Below, one piece after another: positions 1-11,660 of a DNA stretch of 64,000 nucleotides (positions within the stretch are counted from its first letter, which is position 1; each line of letters opens with the position of its first letter). Under the pieces are notes generated by a model that worked only from the letters and a program-made list of their open reading frames with translations, was not told the DNA's origin and did not search any database. This stretch comes from Symbiodinium natans (taxonomy: Eukaryota; Sar; Dinophyceae; Suessiales; Symbiodiniaceae): assembly GCA_905221605.1 (NCBI GenBank), contig CAJNDS010000462.1, forward strand, positions 62,001 through 126,000, in the 5' to 3' direction. The position numbers and the translations under genes were made by a program.

Positions 1-39
1 TTCGGAGACCGATCTCCCCCGCCACTACACTGTACTGAC

Positions 40-140
40 TACTTGGAGGTTCATGGTGCTTGTTAACCAATTATGGGCTTATAAGTACAGTTTATGAGTA
101 CAGCTATAATTGGTTAATAAGTACCATGAACCTCCAAGTA
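40..140. mobile_element. MITE-like hairpin element, family A copy 1
   Basis: About 101 bp with terminal inverted repeats of about 34 bp, starting ACTTGGAGGTTCATGG, two mismatches between arms. The ends read TA...TA, which would suit a TA target duplication. There is no coding capacity. Fully paired it would fold as one long AT-rich hairpin. A second copy lies at 511-665. Confidence 0.75.
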
Positions 141-510
141 TGTCTGATGTCACACCCTCGTGCGCTCTGGGCGGGCTCTCATTTGCCAGAGAACCATTGC
201 GATTTAATTCTTGGCTGAACCCTGATGGATTGGAGGCTGATTCAGCGCTCGCACATCGTTTTTTGTTTTTTTGGTACCGAGTGGCGATTCAGTAGTTTCA
301 GTTACTGCCAGTTGCTCACATTGCCGGGGGTTCTTCAGAGGATCGTGGCCCCTGGGTATGGTAAGGTAAGGTCTCAGACTTCGAGCTTTCAATCCTGTTC
401 ATGTCAAAACGCTGTTGGGGACTGAGGAGGGGCGGGGGTAGCATGGTTTTCGATTTGACAGGACTTCGCAGATTCCCGGGTTCAAGTGCCAAAAGAATGT
501 GACTGGGCAG

Positions 511-665
511 TACTTGAAGGTTCATGGTACTTACTAACCAATTATAACTGTACTTATAACCCTACTTATACGTGGGATAATCCCTATAAGGCCCTTTAGG
601 GGAATTATAAGTAGGGTTATAAGTTCAGTTATAATTGGTTAGTAAGTACCATGAACCTCCAAGTA
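511..665. mobile_element. MITE-like hairpin element, family A copy 2
   Basis: About 155 bp. The inverted arms extend about 59 bp with two mismatches, and the outer 34 bp match the element at 40-140. The longer arms and a central AGGGG/CCCTT core suggest a longer relative of copy 1. The terminal TA is again present on both sides. Confidence 0.78.
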
Positions 666-1730
666 GGCTGTTTGGATCGACGCTAATTGTCCCTGTCCAT
701 TGTTGTCGGCGAATGTCTTGGTAGCAATGTCCGTTCGATCAAAACACCTCTTGCCTCTGGGTTGAGAGTTTAAGGCTTCCGCTTTCTCCGGTGGTTTTTG
801 GTCTCTGAGGAGAGCCCCCAAATGGAACCCGCAAGGCCCCAAGTCCAGGCGCCCCTGCATCGGACGTGCCTGGAGAGGGGAGGTCTTGAAAAGGCATGCT
901 GGAACCGATTCGCGTTTTGGGCTTTGAATGCTGCTTCCCCAGCCAGGTGGTATCCGAGCGCGTGGATGTTGCAAGCATGACTCCCGAGCAGTTGAGGCTC
1001 TTGGCTGAGGACGCCGTTTTGTGGTGGTTCAGGGATATCCCCTGGCTTCGGGTTCGCGAGCAACCTAAAGGGCTTAAACCCAAGACGCGATAACAGTTGT
1101 ACTCCTCACCACCAATTCCTTGACCACATCTCTCGGACATTTCGGACTTGATTGTTTCGGTTTTAGAAATCCTGCAAACCCCTGTAAACCGAAACCCCGA
1201 ATCCGACACCAAGAGTACAGTAGAAGCCATGAAGCCCGGGTCTTGTCAGGACCCTTGCAAAGAGCTCCCGTGGGTCCGTCTGGCACCGCCCTCATGGTAC
1301 CGCCAAGCCCGAAACCAAAAAGACCCTGATGCACAGTGCTTCGAGCCACGCGGCGGGTCGGTTCCTGAAGCGCATGGGGACTTTCGCCACGTATCTCTTC
1401 AAGTCGGTTGGGTGTTCAATCAAATAGGGGTGCCCCTTATGGTCCCCCCCCCCTCCACGAAACGCCATAGTGCTGGTTTTATGAACTCAGGTAATAAGTA
1501 TTTTTGTTTTTGGAGTTCCCCCCCCGCCCCAATTGATGGACATGGGAGCACAGACGGCCAGGGCGTTTTGCTGGTAGAGTCGAGGCTGCAGTAAAGCCCC
1601 AAACAGCTCTAAAGCCTCACACCCCAAAGCCATAAACCCCTGAAGCCTGACTAAGCCCGAAAACCCTGTAAACGTATACCCCGTAAACGGCGTAAACCCC
1701 CATAAACCCCATAAGCCCCAAAACCCTCAG
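666..1730. other. No gene recognised; probable intron
   Basis: Unique sequence with short overlapping ORFs in several frames and no recognisable domain. The last 110 bp (from about 1615) is a decayed CCCTAAA-like tract that runs up to a possible splice acceptor at 1730. Confidence 0.4.
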
Positions 1731-1769
1731 CTTCGAATACCGTCTTGAGGTCGTGACCTGGGGCGAACG
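1731..1769 (+). CDS. Candidate small exon (FEYRLEVVTWGER)
   Basis: A 39-nt open segment follows CCTCAG and ends before GTTTCC. A decayed C-rich telomere-like tract precedes it. The peptide is protein-like but too short to assign. It would be the first exon seen in the window. Confidence 0.3.
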
Positions 1770-2489
1770 GTTTCCGGGGTCTTTGGTGCGGAGCTCAGGC
1801 ATTGGAGGCTCAAGGAGTCCCAGCCGCAGACTCAACTTTTTCTAGGAGTTTTCCGACACTTGCCTCTAAGCCTCCTTAGCATCGAAGTTGCTGAATTCGC
1901 GACATGACATGAGGATCGATGAAGAGAGGGAGAGCATGTGGAGAAGGAGGGAACAAGATTCAGACTGGGGAAAGAAAATCGGGAATCCACCGGGCGCTTT
2001 TCTCTGCCTGTCAGGCGTTTTGCCAGGATCGAGCGCAGCAGCAATAAGTGTTGCCCAAACATGATTGGGATAATTTAATCTCATACTGCCAACCAGACCA
2101 GCCATAACCAGCCACCTCGCGACCAAAGAAGTCACGAAGATGTTCGGCTCGCTGTCTGAATGGGATGTCCAGCTGCCTCGAAAGCTTTCACAACGCAAGT
2201 CTTCTGCAACTTGAGGGTCGTACGTGACATGGGCATCCCTTTCCTTAAGAAGCCTACGCACCCATGCCTCGCGACAAGCTCAACATAAGACCCAAGACGC
2301 TAAAACCAAACCGAACCCTTCAGGCCAATCGCTGGCGAGGCCAGCTTGCAAAGACGGGATAGATTCTCGGGTTCCCTCCTTATGTTGTGTAGAGGGCTCA
2401 GGGTTTAGGTGCCTCGTGCACCTCCTCCTGGACGACCCTGAACCCGAAAACCCTGTGAACCCTGTCCCCAGAGCCCAAATTCCTGTCAG

Positions 2490-2557
2490 GGTGACTTACT
2501 ACAGTGTATTCATGCTGCACTCCATGCGGGGGTGGAGATACTTTCGGCGGACGGAGG
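2490..2557 (+). CDS. Candidate exon (VTYYSVFMLHSMRGWRYF)
   Basis: Begins after CTGTCAG, ends before GTTCGG; 1 nt plus 22 codons plus 1 nt. A degenerate CCCTGAA/CCCGAAA tract lies upstream. The peptide is aromatic and basic, with no family recognised. Confidence 0.35.
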
Positions 2558-2968
2558 GTTCGGTAACATGTGGGTAGGTGAGCAGTTCCCCAAAGAGGGG
2601 TACCCTTACTAGGCCCCCAAGTAGTCTTGTCCTCGTTAAGGGTACCCCAAGTCCCAAACCCCTAACCCCACACCCCTATTTTGGAAAGTTTGGTTTTAAA
2701 ACTCTGGAGAAGCTTAGCCTGTCTTGCGGGCTGGGGTGAGGGGTTCTTGGGGGTTTTAGAGTTTTGGAGGATGTTGGGGGACCTGGCGCTCTTCGCATGA
2801 ATGAGATTTCTGGAGGGCGCTCTCCTTGTAGGTGAAGGCTCCAGTCATCAACGTGCACTCGAAACCCCGACACCGGACAGCGATTGGGATTGTTCCAGTC
2901 CTGTCCCAAACATGAAGAAAGGCCCCAAGTGTGGTTGCCTCTGCGCGCTGCACTGCACCAACGCGTGT

Positions 2969-2972
2969 TCTC

Positions 2973-3021
<49 letters not shown>
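2969..3021. repeat. (CT)n microsatellite
   Basis: About 53 bp of almost pure CT dinucleotides with one CC interruption. The long Ser/Leu and Arg/Glu ORFs across it are products of the repeat, not genes. Confidence 0.9.
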
Positions 3022-3022
<1 letters not shown>

Positions 3023-3146
3023 TGTCTTCTCCATATGTTCTGCAAGCACGTCGGCAGCGCGTGGCAGCCTTATGAGAAACGAGTACATGAAACCCAAACC
3101 ATCAACCCTCAACCCGAAGCCCTGAACTCCCAAACCCCTTCCTGTC

Positions 3147-3187
3147 AACCCTAAACCCTAAACCCTAAACCCTAAACCCTAAACCCA
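3147..3187 (-). repeat. CCCTAAA array
   Basis: Five near-perfect telomere-type units, C-rich strand on plus. The array ends 33 bp before the exon candidate at 3221. Confidence 0.9.
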
Positions 3188-3220
3188 AAACCCTCAAAAC
3201 CAAGCTCCCAAAGCCCTGAG

Positions 3221-3283
3221 ATCACCCGGCATTGATTATGGAAGTCATGGGGGCCACCGAGCCCCAGAGCTGCAGCTGGAATG
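3221..3283 (+). CDS. Candidate exon (SPGIDYGSHGGHRAPEL)
   Basis: Acceptor CCCTGAG|A, donor TG|GTTTAAGG; 1+60+2 nt, fully open. The same GCC(C)TGAG|ATCA acceptor context recurs at 4821. It could be upstream adenylation-domain sequence, but no core motif is visible. Confidence 0.4.
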
Positions 3284-3815
3284 GTTTAAGGTGTAGGGGT
3301 TTGGGGTTTAGGGTTCAAGTTTGAGACTTGCGTGAAAGAGCGTCTAAGAAGGGGCTTGGGGTTTCTGAAGAGGATGAGTGGGTGATTTTGCGCTTTAGGT
3401 TCTTGGTCACGTGTTCAATGACGGCTTGAGGGCTGGCCACAACTACAGTAACCATAGGTTGCTCACTGCCAGTGTTTTCTCCGCCCTTAGTTCGAGTTCC
3501 GGGTTTAGGGTTTAGGGTTTAGGGCTTACGGTTTCGAACTAAGTTTTGAAGAGTACAGGAGTGTGGCTCAGGAGAAATCAAGCGGCACTTTTGATACGGA
3601 AGCTGGGCACAGAAGGCATTCACCAAGGAACCCGCTGTCAGAGAGGCCCCCGTCCCGTCCAGAATGATCCAAGGTTCCTTGTAAAGGTCGGCCGTCGACC
3701 CCGAGCCCTAAATCCGAAACTTAAGGTTCTGGCTGGCTGTTACTGGGATCCCGACCGAAAAGTCCGGTGGCGACCGCCCCTTGGACGGAAGGGTCGGAGT
3801 CGTAGCCTAGACCAC

Positions 3816-3817
<2 letters not shown>

Positions 3818-3889
<72 letters not shown>

Positions 3890-3973
3890 GAGCAGGAGCA
3901 GCAGCAGCAGGAGCAGCAGCAGCAGGAGCAGCAGCAGCAGGAGCAGCAGCAGCAGGAGCAGCAGCAGGAGCAG
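3818..3973. repeat. (CAG)n with GAG interruptions
   Basis: A pure CAG run to about 3885, then CAG blocks broken by GAG at near-regular intervals. It reads as Gln, Ser or Ala runs depending on frame. The surrounding frame also reads through telomere-like sequence, so coding is unlikely. Confidence 0.85.
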
Positions 3974-4272
3974 CTTGCGATGGCTTGCCAGCGGGGGATG
4001 TATGTCAGCAGTGGCGAGTGATGTCACGGCTCCCTTGAATCCCAAGAATGGGTTCAACCTGAAATTTCGGGTCCCAACAAAAGGATTGGTTGCTGTTCAG
4101 AGCTGACTCAGTTCTCATACATATATATGTATATATAGACATAGAATGCATAACATATGCTAAATACGATGGTGTCTTTCATTATGGCAAGAAACAACTT
4201 GAGCAATTTCCTTAGCAGCATCCCAGAAGAAGGTTCAGGGGGGGGGGGTCTCAGCTGCTGGCTTGGGAGGAA

Positions 4273-4382
4273 GGGTTTAGGGTTCAGGGTTTAGGGTTTC
4301 GGGTTTAGGGTTTAGGGTTTCGGGTTTAGGGTTTAGGGTTTCGGGTTTAGGGTTTAGGGTTTAGGGTTTAGGGTTTAGGGTA
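4273..4382 (+). repeat. TTTAGGG array with a 21-bp higher-order unit
   Basis: Telomere-type units with TTTCGGG appearing every third unit, giving three copies of a 21-bp super-repeat, followed by pure TTTAGGG. Confidence 0.9.
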
Positions 4383-4665
4383 TGGGAGAGCCCTGAGCCC
4401 GAACCCTCAAGCTCCAAATCCCCCGTGCTCGACTTTCATCTTCTAGGTTCAAAGGGGCTCTAAGGTTCGTGCGGGCCCCTACGTGACAAAATCTAATCAA
4501 AGGAGTCTAAAAACAAGTAGGGCCATTTGTGCAGGCATTGTTTAAGCATTACCGTGACTATTGCTCTATTGCGGTTTCTATCGATGTTGCCCAGATCACA
4601 GTCACGGCTTTTTGCTACTTCTCATACTTCTGATTCCTTGTCTTCGTAGGAGGATTGCTTCCTAG

Positions 4666-4805
4666 ACCCTAAACCCGAAACCCTAAACGCTACACCCTAA
4701 ACCCTAAACCCTAAACCCTAAACCCTAAACCCTAAACCCTAAACCCTAAACCCTAAACCCTAAACCCTAAACCCTAGACCCTAAACCCTAAACCCCAAAC
4801 CCCAA
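4666..4805 (-). repeat. CCCTAAA array
   Basis: About 140 bp with variant CCCGAAA, CCCTAGA and CCCCAAA units, ending 16 bp before the exon at 4821. Confidence 0.92.
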
Positions 4806-4820
4806 ACCGAAAAGCCTGAG

Positions 4821-4909
4821 ATCAGGAGGTGGTACCCTGCTTCGGCCGGCCGGGCCTTGGGTCGATCACCTGGTCCTGGACGATGCGACGCTTTTGGGAA
4901 AACTTACGG
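4821..4909 (+). CDS. Candidate adenylation-domain exon (GPWVDHLVLDDATLL)
   Basis: Open segment after GCCTGAG. The donor may be GTTTAGGG at 4910, or an earlier non-canonical site near 4897 would suit the next exon's phase better. LVLDD followed (next exon) by PVPEGEVGEL fits the adenylation-domain stretch that usually reads ...vvLDd...pvPpGevGEL. The exact 3' boundary is unresolved. Confidence 0.55.
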
Positions 4910-5012
4910 GTTTAGGGTTTAGGGTTTGGGGTTTAGGGTTTAGGGTTGAGGGCTTTGGGTTTAGGGTTTATTTTATTTTATTTTTTTAGGGTTAGGGTTC
5001 AGGGTTTAGGGG
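4910..5012 (+). repeat. TTTAGGG array starting at a splice donor
   Basis: The array begins with GTTTAGGG directly after the exon candidate, includes one TTTATTTTATTTT interruption, and ends near 5012. Confidence 0.85.
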
Positions 5013-6142
5013 GCGTTCTCTGTAATACCCTCGGACCACCACCTTTCTTTATTGTGGCCCGGCTTCTTAGCTGAAGTGTCCACCCGCCCACCCAAATTAA
5101 AACCTTGATGGGTTTAGGGTGATCTACCCCCCCAACCCCCCTTGCAAGGGGGGATCTATGGTTTTGACAAGCCAGCCTTTTTCAAATGTTGGCTGGCTCT
5201 TCACTCCTCGTGCCTTCAATGGCTTGGCAAGGCGTTTGGAGTGTCTCAAGTTAGCGTCGGCAAAAGCAGCAGGCTCGACGGGACTCCACTCGGTGTGGGC
5301 TTTCGTAGATCTTCAGGGTGTATTGCCTGGCTCAGGCTGGTGCCGGCAAAAGCGGCAGGGTTGACTAGACTCCACTTTGTGGGTTTTTGTCATACTGTCA
5401 GCTTGCAGGAAAGCCTGAGAGCCTGGGGAAAGCTTATGCGGGTGGGGCGGCCGTATGCGGCCGTTTTTTTTTTTTGTTTTTTGTGGCATAAGAGGCCCCT
5501 GCAATCCCCTTCCTTCCTGTGGAAGACTGCCGGGAAGGCCTTTGCAGGCCTGGGGAACGTTTATGCGGCGTAGCGGCCCTGTGATTCTTCGAAAGGCACG
5601 GGAAGTTTGGAAGCCAAAAAAGTACCTTTTTCAGTCATGTGGACGGCCGGTTTTGAATCAAAAAGTCCTTGTTTGTGTCATCTGCACTTGGGAGAGATGC
5701 CTCTGGGGGCATCCTGGGGGCAAAAATGCACATTTTTTGCTCTTTCAAACCCTTCATGCCTCGAGCCCTACGGCTCGCATGCCGACCTTCGCGTACACGG
5801 GTCCGGAGGGGGCCGGTCTTCAGTTTAGGGTTTCGGGGATTGAGCGGCTCAAACAGAGTAGAGCAATCGAAGGAGCCTACAGCAACACCTACTCGAATTA
5901 AACAGGCCCTTGCACGAGAGGTTCAGTCGGGTTGACACTTGTAAGATGTCTTTTTTGGTGCGAAAAATTCGGGCCCAAGCAGTGGCTCTGAGGCGTAGAG
6001 AGCCCGTGCCTTCCAAATTATTAGATTTCCGTTTCGCTTCGAAGCTGCCCTTTGAAAGCTTCTGGCTTGCAACGCTGACTGCCCAACTCGCCCGGAGCGC
6101 CCAAAGGAGCCCAAGAATGCCCCAAGGATGTCCAAAGGAGCC
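5013..6142. other. Probable intron; local degenerate duplications
   Basis: No gene recognised. Two degenerate direct duplications are visible: a module with GCAAAAGC[AG]GCAGG and ACTCCACT near 5258 and 5346, and one ending CCTGGGGAA-GTTTATGCGG near 5420 and 5550. Several overlapping ORFs of 70-150 codons lack any recognisable domain. Confidence 0.4.
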
Positions 6143-6277
6143 CCAAACCCCAAACACCCAAACCCTAAAACCCCCAAACCCCAAACCCCTAACCCCTAAA
6201 CCCCAAACCCCAAACCCTAAACCCTAAAACCCCAAACCCCAAACCCCTAACCCCTAAACCCCAAAACCCCAAACCCC
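6143..6277 (-). repeat. CCCTAAA/CCCCAAA array
   Basis: About 135 bp of C-strand units, many with four Cs. A block of about 58 bp is repeated in tandem. It ends just before the exon at 6285. Confidence 0.88.
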
Positions 6278-6284
6278 GCCTGAG

Positions 6285-6349
6285 GATGATGCCGGTGCCC
6301 GAGGGTGAAGTCGGGGAGCTCTTTCTCCGCGGCCATCCTGTGATTCCAG
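6285..6349 (+). CDS. Adenylation-domain exon (PEGEVGELFLRGHPVIPG)
   Basis: Acceptor CCTGAG|G; probable GC donor after CCAG at 6350 (another GC at 6355). The peptide closely resembles the conserved P-x-G-E-x-G-E-L-x-x-x-G...PG segment of ANL-superfamily adenylation domains (NRPS A domains, acyl-CoA ligases), which bind and adenylate a carboxylate. This is the clearest enzyme motif in the 5' half. The family alone cannot tell an amino-acid from an acyl substrate. Confidence 0.72.
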
Positions 6350-6381
6350 GCAGGGCGGGGGGTTTGCCGACTTGGCTTTTG

Positions 6382-6572
6382 GGGGTTCAGGGTGCAGGGT
6401 TTAGGGTTCGGGGTTTGAGGTTTTTGGGGGTTCAGGGTGCAGGGTTCAGGGTTCGGGGTTTGAGGTTTTTGGGGGTTCAGGGTGCAGGGTTCAGGGTTCA
6501 GGGTTCGAGGTTTAGGGTTTGGGGTTTGTGGTTTGGGGTTTATGGCTTAGGGTTTGGGGTTTAGGGGTTAGA
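6382..6572 (+). repeat. Tandem GGGTTCAGGGTGCAGGG-type repeat and TTTAGGG array
   Basis: Three near-identical copies of a unit of about 50-62 bp made of GGGTTCA, GGGTGCA and GGGTTTA words, then decayed TTTAGGG units. It sits 5' in the intron after the adenylation exon. Confidence 0.8.
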
Positions 6573-8044
6573 TGGGCGCCAAGCACCGATGGCTCTGCCT
6601 GCCATGCAGGGTTTCGAAGGTTGAAGCGTGCTGCATGGGGTGTATGCAGGGCTTCGCACTGTGTACGGCTTTGATGCTTTCAGAGTTCCGGAAGAAACTT
6701 TCTGCCAGACTCCCGATGCTAAACCTCGCGAGGCGTTAGGGTGCAGGGTTTTCGTGGTGCGATCGTAGGGTGGATTTGAGCAAGGTATGGGGACGTACTC
6801 TCCACAGGCCTCATGCGAACTTTGCATGCTGCTGAAGCTGCTATTGATGTAATCAACGCTACTCGCTTTTCCGGCTACTGAAGGAGACTAAACGAACCCG
6901 ACACTTCTGGGCCATAGGCTATGTGGACGCCACCATTACTGAAGCCAGTTTCGTCTCCATTGATGGCCACCGCCGCCGGGATGCTAAGCAACACTGCTTC
7001 AGGTCTTGCTTTGGTGACATGGGCTTGCAGTTCGCGATGTGTCCCCTTCTGGGGTTGATCTAAATAGAGGAGGAGGTGTGTTATCACAGGGATCCAGAAC
7101 GAGATCAAGATGTAGAGCGCTGACCGCAGTTGAGTAGTAGATCCATATATTCTTCCTTCAAAATGTATATTCCCCATCGTAGTACCTATACCCTCCATTT
7201 ATTCGACTAAGCAGCAGTAAGGTCTGGCCCAAGATATGTATCCTTTTGGTCATGCGCCTCTATGCCCGACCCGCAACCACCCCTGTTGAAGGCCTTTCGG
7301 TGTCTTGCTTTAGGAGTCTCGTTTTTTCCATGTCAGAGGCAATGTGTTGACGGCAATGCCTCTTTGCTGGGGGGGGGGGGTGAGGATTCTTCACCGCAGT
7401 GCGGGACACCATGGCGTGTAGATGTTTCGTGGTAGGGATCTCTGGCCACAGAGGGAGGGACATCGAATCCCCGCAGGCTCTGCTTTGTGGGTTTCCATTC
7501 CTTGAAGCCTTGCAGCCTTCTTCAGGTTACTACCGCACGCGTGACAAGGTCCTGGTAGTACCAGGTGGAGCCTCGGCTGGCACCTCTCTTGTGGCTCGTG
7601 TGGATGAAGGATCCTCGGGGTGTAAGCTCGAAACTCGGAACCATCAACCCAAAGAACCCCAAGTTTCACATGGTTCCGCAAGCATTGAACCCTGTAGGTG
7701 CCGAAAGAGACTACCGGCGTATCGAGTCAGGATTCCGCGGTAAGCGTTTCAGGGCTTTTAGGGTATGAGGGCTCAGGTCAGAGATCAAATCCCAAACCCT
7801 AAGCCCTCAGCCCTCAACCCCAAACCCTAAAAATACTAAACTCTTAATTAGGGTTTTAGGGTTTTAAGGTTTTGGGGTTTTGGGTGTTGGGTAAAGAAAT
7901 GCAACAGCTCCCTGCCTCAAAGGTGGAATGATTTACCACTCCCGCGCGGATCACAAAGCCAAGCGGGGAGGCTCCATTGCCTTGTGCAAAGTAGCGGTAA
8001 ATATAGCAAGAACGGTAATAGCAGCACTACCAGTAATAGCAGTC
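6573..8044. other. No gene recognised; probable intron
   Basis: Unique sequence, with a short back-to-back pair of CCCTAAA and GGGTTTT tracts near 7793-7890. ORFs around 7399-7768 show no recognisable domain. Confidence 0.4.
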
Positions 8045-8394
8045 ACGGTAGTAAGAATAGTAAGAATAGTAAGAATAGTAAGAATAGTAAGAATAGTAAG
8101 AATAGTAAGAATAGTAAGAATAGTAAGAATATTAGGAATACTAAGAATACTAAGAATACTAAGAATAGTAAGAATAGTAAGAATAGTAAGAATAGTAAGA
8201 ATAGTAAGAATAGTAAGAATAGTAAGAATAGTAAGAATAGTAAGAATAGTAAGAATAGTAAGAATAGTAAGAATAGTAAGAATAGTAAGAATAGCAAGAG
8301 TAGTAAGAATAATAAGAATAGTAAGAATAGTAAGAATAGTAAGAATAGTAAGAATAGTAAGAATAGTAAGAATAGTAAGAATAGTAAGAATAGT
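8045..8394. repeat. 9-bp tandem repeat GTAAGAATA
   Basis: About 39 units over 350 bp, with scattered substitutions (ATTAGGAAT, ACTAAGAAT, AGCAAGAGT). Because 9 is a multiple of 3, all plus frames stay open through it, giving long meaningless ORFs. Confidence 0.95.
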
Positions 8395-8458
8395 AACTGT
8401 AAGAATAACAATAATACTAAGCATTGCCAGAATAAGAATACAACGAATGCACAGAGTA

Positions 8459-8681
<223 letters not shown>

Positions 8682-9459
8682 TGAGCCATCAAACTACGTG
8701 AGCATAGCCGTAGCCCGCCATACGCCAGGTGATAATGGTAATAAGCAACAGCAGTAAACAAATGGTAACAATGGTGAAAAGCAGAGTAATACTTGTAACA
8801 TAGTAACAGTCGCAAGCATACAAACGGAACTAACTAGCACTTCTCATCATATTCCTCGCACAAGTATTGCTACAGGCAATAAGACGCCTGAGTGCTCCGC
8901 TCGGGGATACTTCCCCGGTGACGTTGTGCTACGTTTTGCTCCTAGCAGCCGATGTGTCATGAACCAATTTTGCCCTGGACACCCGAAACCTGCCAACCCC
9001 CAAGCTTCTGCCCACAACCTGCCATTTCTGGTCGCAGGTCAATGGGTCGAACTGGCGGTTATGGAGAGTGCGCTGCAAGACACTGCACTTTGGTTCTGCA
9101 TGAGTGGATCTCAAGCGGACGGGGCTGAAACTGCGGTTCGGAAAAACCGTTAACGAGGGCTTTAAGGCTTTAAGTGTAACCAAAGTGGGGGCGTGTTGCA
9201 CCATCTTGAGGAGTACGTGGGGGAGGTCTAGATTCGTTGAGAGTCTTAGGGTTTCGGGTCCTTTTCTGATCTGGCAGTCGGAGGGGTAACCTGCAAGTCC
9301 TATGCATGCCAGAGGAGGCTGGCGACTTCAGAAAAAGAACTGAAGATTCCTGGACAGGGTCCGGGATGTAGGGCTGTAGGTTCTCATGATGACAAGCCCG
9401 TTTAAGCTGAGCCCCCCTGGGGCCTAAGCCCCAGGCCAAAGCAACCCAAGAATACCGAA
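8682..9459. other. No gene recognised; probable intron
   Basis: Unique sequence without recognisable domains or repeat structure, ending in a CCCTAAA array. Confidence 0.35.
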
Positions 9460-9530
9460 ACTCTAAACCCTAAACCCTAAACCCTACACCCTAACCCCTA
9501 ACCCCTAAACCCTAAGCCCTAAATCCTAAG
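9460..9530 (-). repeat. CCCTAAA array
   Basis: About 70 bp of C-strand units with CCCCTAA variants, running to the acceptor CCTAAG. Confidence 0.9.
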
Positions 9531-9604
9531 CCTGGATTGGGTTCTTAAAGGAAGGGGGCTTTCTTGGGACCAAGCTTCACCTCTTCATGCCGAGCACATA
9601 GGGG
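9531..9604 (+). CDS. Candidate exon (LDWVLKGRGLSWDQASPLH)
   Basis: Follows CCTAAG, ends GGGG|GTAAGG, a strong donor. 74 nt open in one frame and flanked by C-type then G-type arrays. Family not recognised. Confidence 0.42.
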
Positions 9605-9605
9605 G

Positions 9606-9690
9606 TAAGGGTTTACGATTTCAGGGTTGGTGTTTTGGGGTTTAGGGTTTGGGGTTTCGGGTTTAGGGTTTGGGGTTGAGGGTTTAGGGC
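9606..9690 (+). repeat. TTTAGGG-type array (degenerate)
   Basis: GGGTTTACG, TTTCAGGG, TTTTGGGG and TTTAGGG words, immediately downstream of the exon candidate. Confidence 0.8.
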
Positions 9691-10597
9691 TCCAGGCAGG
9701 TCCTCTGTCGTAGCTTAGTAGGTGCTTGGCAGATCGTCAAGTCGGTGGGACATTGCTCTTAACTCTGTATTTGTGGGTTCTAGATGAAGGCCCAAAGAAG
9801 CACGAAGAAAGGTGGGCATCAAAGAGGCCTGCGTTGTCGAGGACTGACGGGCTTCCCTCCAGTACGAGAAGCCCGAGAAGCCCTAGAACCACAAAGCCAC
9901 AAAACCCTTGATACACCAAAGGCCACTAAGCCAGCAAAGGCCTCACGCCTTTCGAAACCCTACAGCCCTACACCCTAAAACCACTCGAGGCTTAGGCTGC
10001 AAAGCAGGATCCCTGGGAGTTAGGCCCCTTTTGAGGGTCTCGGGGTTTCTTGGAACTGTCTGAGGATCGGACGCGTTACCAAAACCGTCGAGGTCCTCCT
10101 TAGAACTAAGTTCTTACGATACCCCAAAAGGGGCACCAACTATTGGTGTCCTGCGGTTTGAACACCCTGAGCCCATGACGTTCGAGTTTAGGGTTCGGGG
10201 CTCAGGGGCTTCGAGTTCCTGATCACCAAACCAAGGCCCAAAAGCTGCACATCCCCGGGCCTTGTTTCGGGCGTCCGGCAGATATAGGGCACGTACTTCG
10301 GGTAGTCGGGTGGAAGTCTGTGACTCGATCCGTGACCCCTGAAAGAATACCCCAGCCTGCCCCTGCTTGAGACTGCATCTCAAGAAGACCATCCCCTGCG
10401 CAAGAGCTGTGAACCCTAGGTTGCTTGCGACTTCGGAATCTGAAACGAAGACCACAAGCTTCGCAGGACAAGAGCGGCCTTTGTGCTTTCGTGTCGATCG
10501 ATGCCAGCTGCCTCCGAATGTCTTCCGGGCCACTTCAGCTCAAAAGGGCAGACGATGCTTGACACTTTGATGAGTGAAGCCATCGCCCGTGCATCCG

Positions 10598-10633
10598 AAA
10601 GCCCTAGACCCTAGACCCTAGACCCTAGACCGA
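10598..10633 (-). repeat. CCCTAGA array
   Basis: Four to five units of the variant CCCTAGA, distinct from the usual CCCTAAA. Confidence 0.88.
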
Positions 10634-10792
10634 AAACCGAAACCGAAATTCTTCCGTGGATCATACACAGGCCCACGAAAGTGCTTCACAGCCGAACCGC
10701 TGCATCTTTCCTTCCACCCCCCAAAAACCCATGCCTTGTTGTCACCAAACAAAGCGAGAACCCGAGAGTCCCTATAAACAAGGGTTGCCCTG

Positions 10793-10905
10793 AACCCTAA
10801 ACCCTAAACCCTAAACCCTAAACCCTAGACCCTAGACCCTAGACCCTAGACCCTAAACCCTTCTAAGCCCAAAACCCTAAACCCTAAACCCTAAACTCTG
10901 AGCAT
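10793..10905 (-). repeat. CCCTAAA/CCCTAGA array
   Basis: CCCTAAA units, then CCCTAGA, then CCCTAAA again, interrupted by TTCTAAGCC; upstream of the exon at 10923. Confidence 0.9.
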
Positions 10906-10922
10906 CCAGCTGACCATTTCAG

Positions 10923-10976
10923 GTTAGCCGCGGCCGCAAATGCCATTCGCAGCCCGGGAGAAGTGTGGCCTTGTTG
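10923..10976 (+). CDS. Candidate exon (LAAAANAIRSPGEVW)
   Basis: Acceptor ATTTCAG|G with a pyrimidine-rich lead, donor TG|GTTTGC. Could match the part of an adenylation domain after the GRxDxQVKIRG motif (E...A...hPgV...), but the similarity is weak. Confidence 0.42.
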
Positions 10977-11660
10977 GTTTGCGCGTTAGGCTCCAGGGCT
11001 TCAGGGGGGGTTTAGGGCTTCAGGGGGTTTGGGGTGTTAAAGGGTTTCAGGTGTTTGGGGTTTTAAAGGGTTTCAGGTGTTGAGGTGTTTTGGCATTTTG
11101 TGGTCAAGAGTGGAAGTGTAGTAGGGCAGAGGCCGGGAATCTGCAGGACTGGTATTGCATATGAGCCAAATTGCAGCACCTTCCCCAAAAAGAAGAGACA
11201 ATACAAAGACACCAAGTACCCCAGGCCGAGGGAGGGAGCTGCTTCCAATCCGGAGCTATCTGCAGCTGCTACCGGAGCTGCCGCGGAATCCCACCGTCAC
11301 GCGGCGGCAAGCCCCAAAAGCCCAGAACCCCTCTCAAACCTGGAGCTGCTGCTGGCGCGAATCGACTTTGCTTCATTGTCTACCGAGGGTTTAGGGTTTA
11401 GGGTTTCAGTTTGAGTGTTGGGGGTCTTGGGTTTTTAACCCCTAAAGCCACCTAAACCTTCAATTTGCTGCGCGACCTGAGGGCAAGGTGCATCTTCAGG
11501 CCTGGGCAGACCCGTCTTGGGCGTTGGGTTTCTGGTTTCGGGCTTCGCCTGAGGCCCTGCAAGCCCTACCCCTAGTCAGACTACCCAGGGCTTGGGTTCG
11601 GAACGTTATGCGACTTAAAACCCAAACCCCGACTTTCCAGTTTTGTCCCAGAAAGCCAAA

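Noticed and set aside
2756-3154. Arg-Glu and Ser-Leu ORFs across the CT tract
   Set aside because: Open only because (CT)n has no stops; flanks show no coding character.
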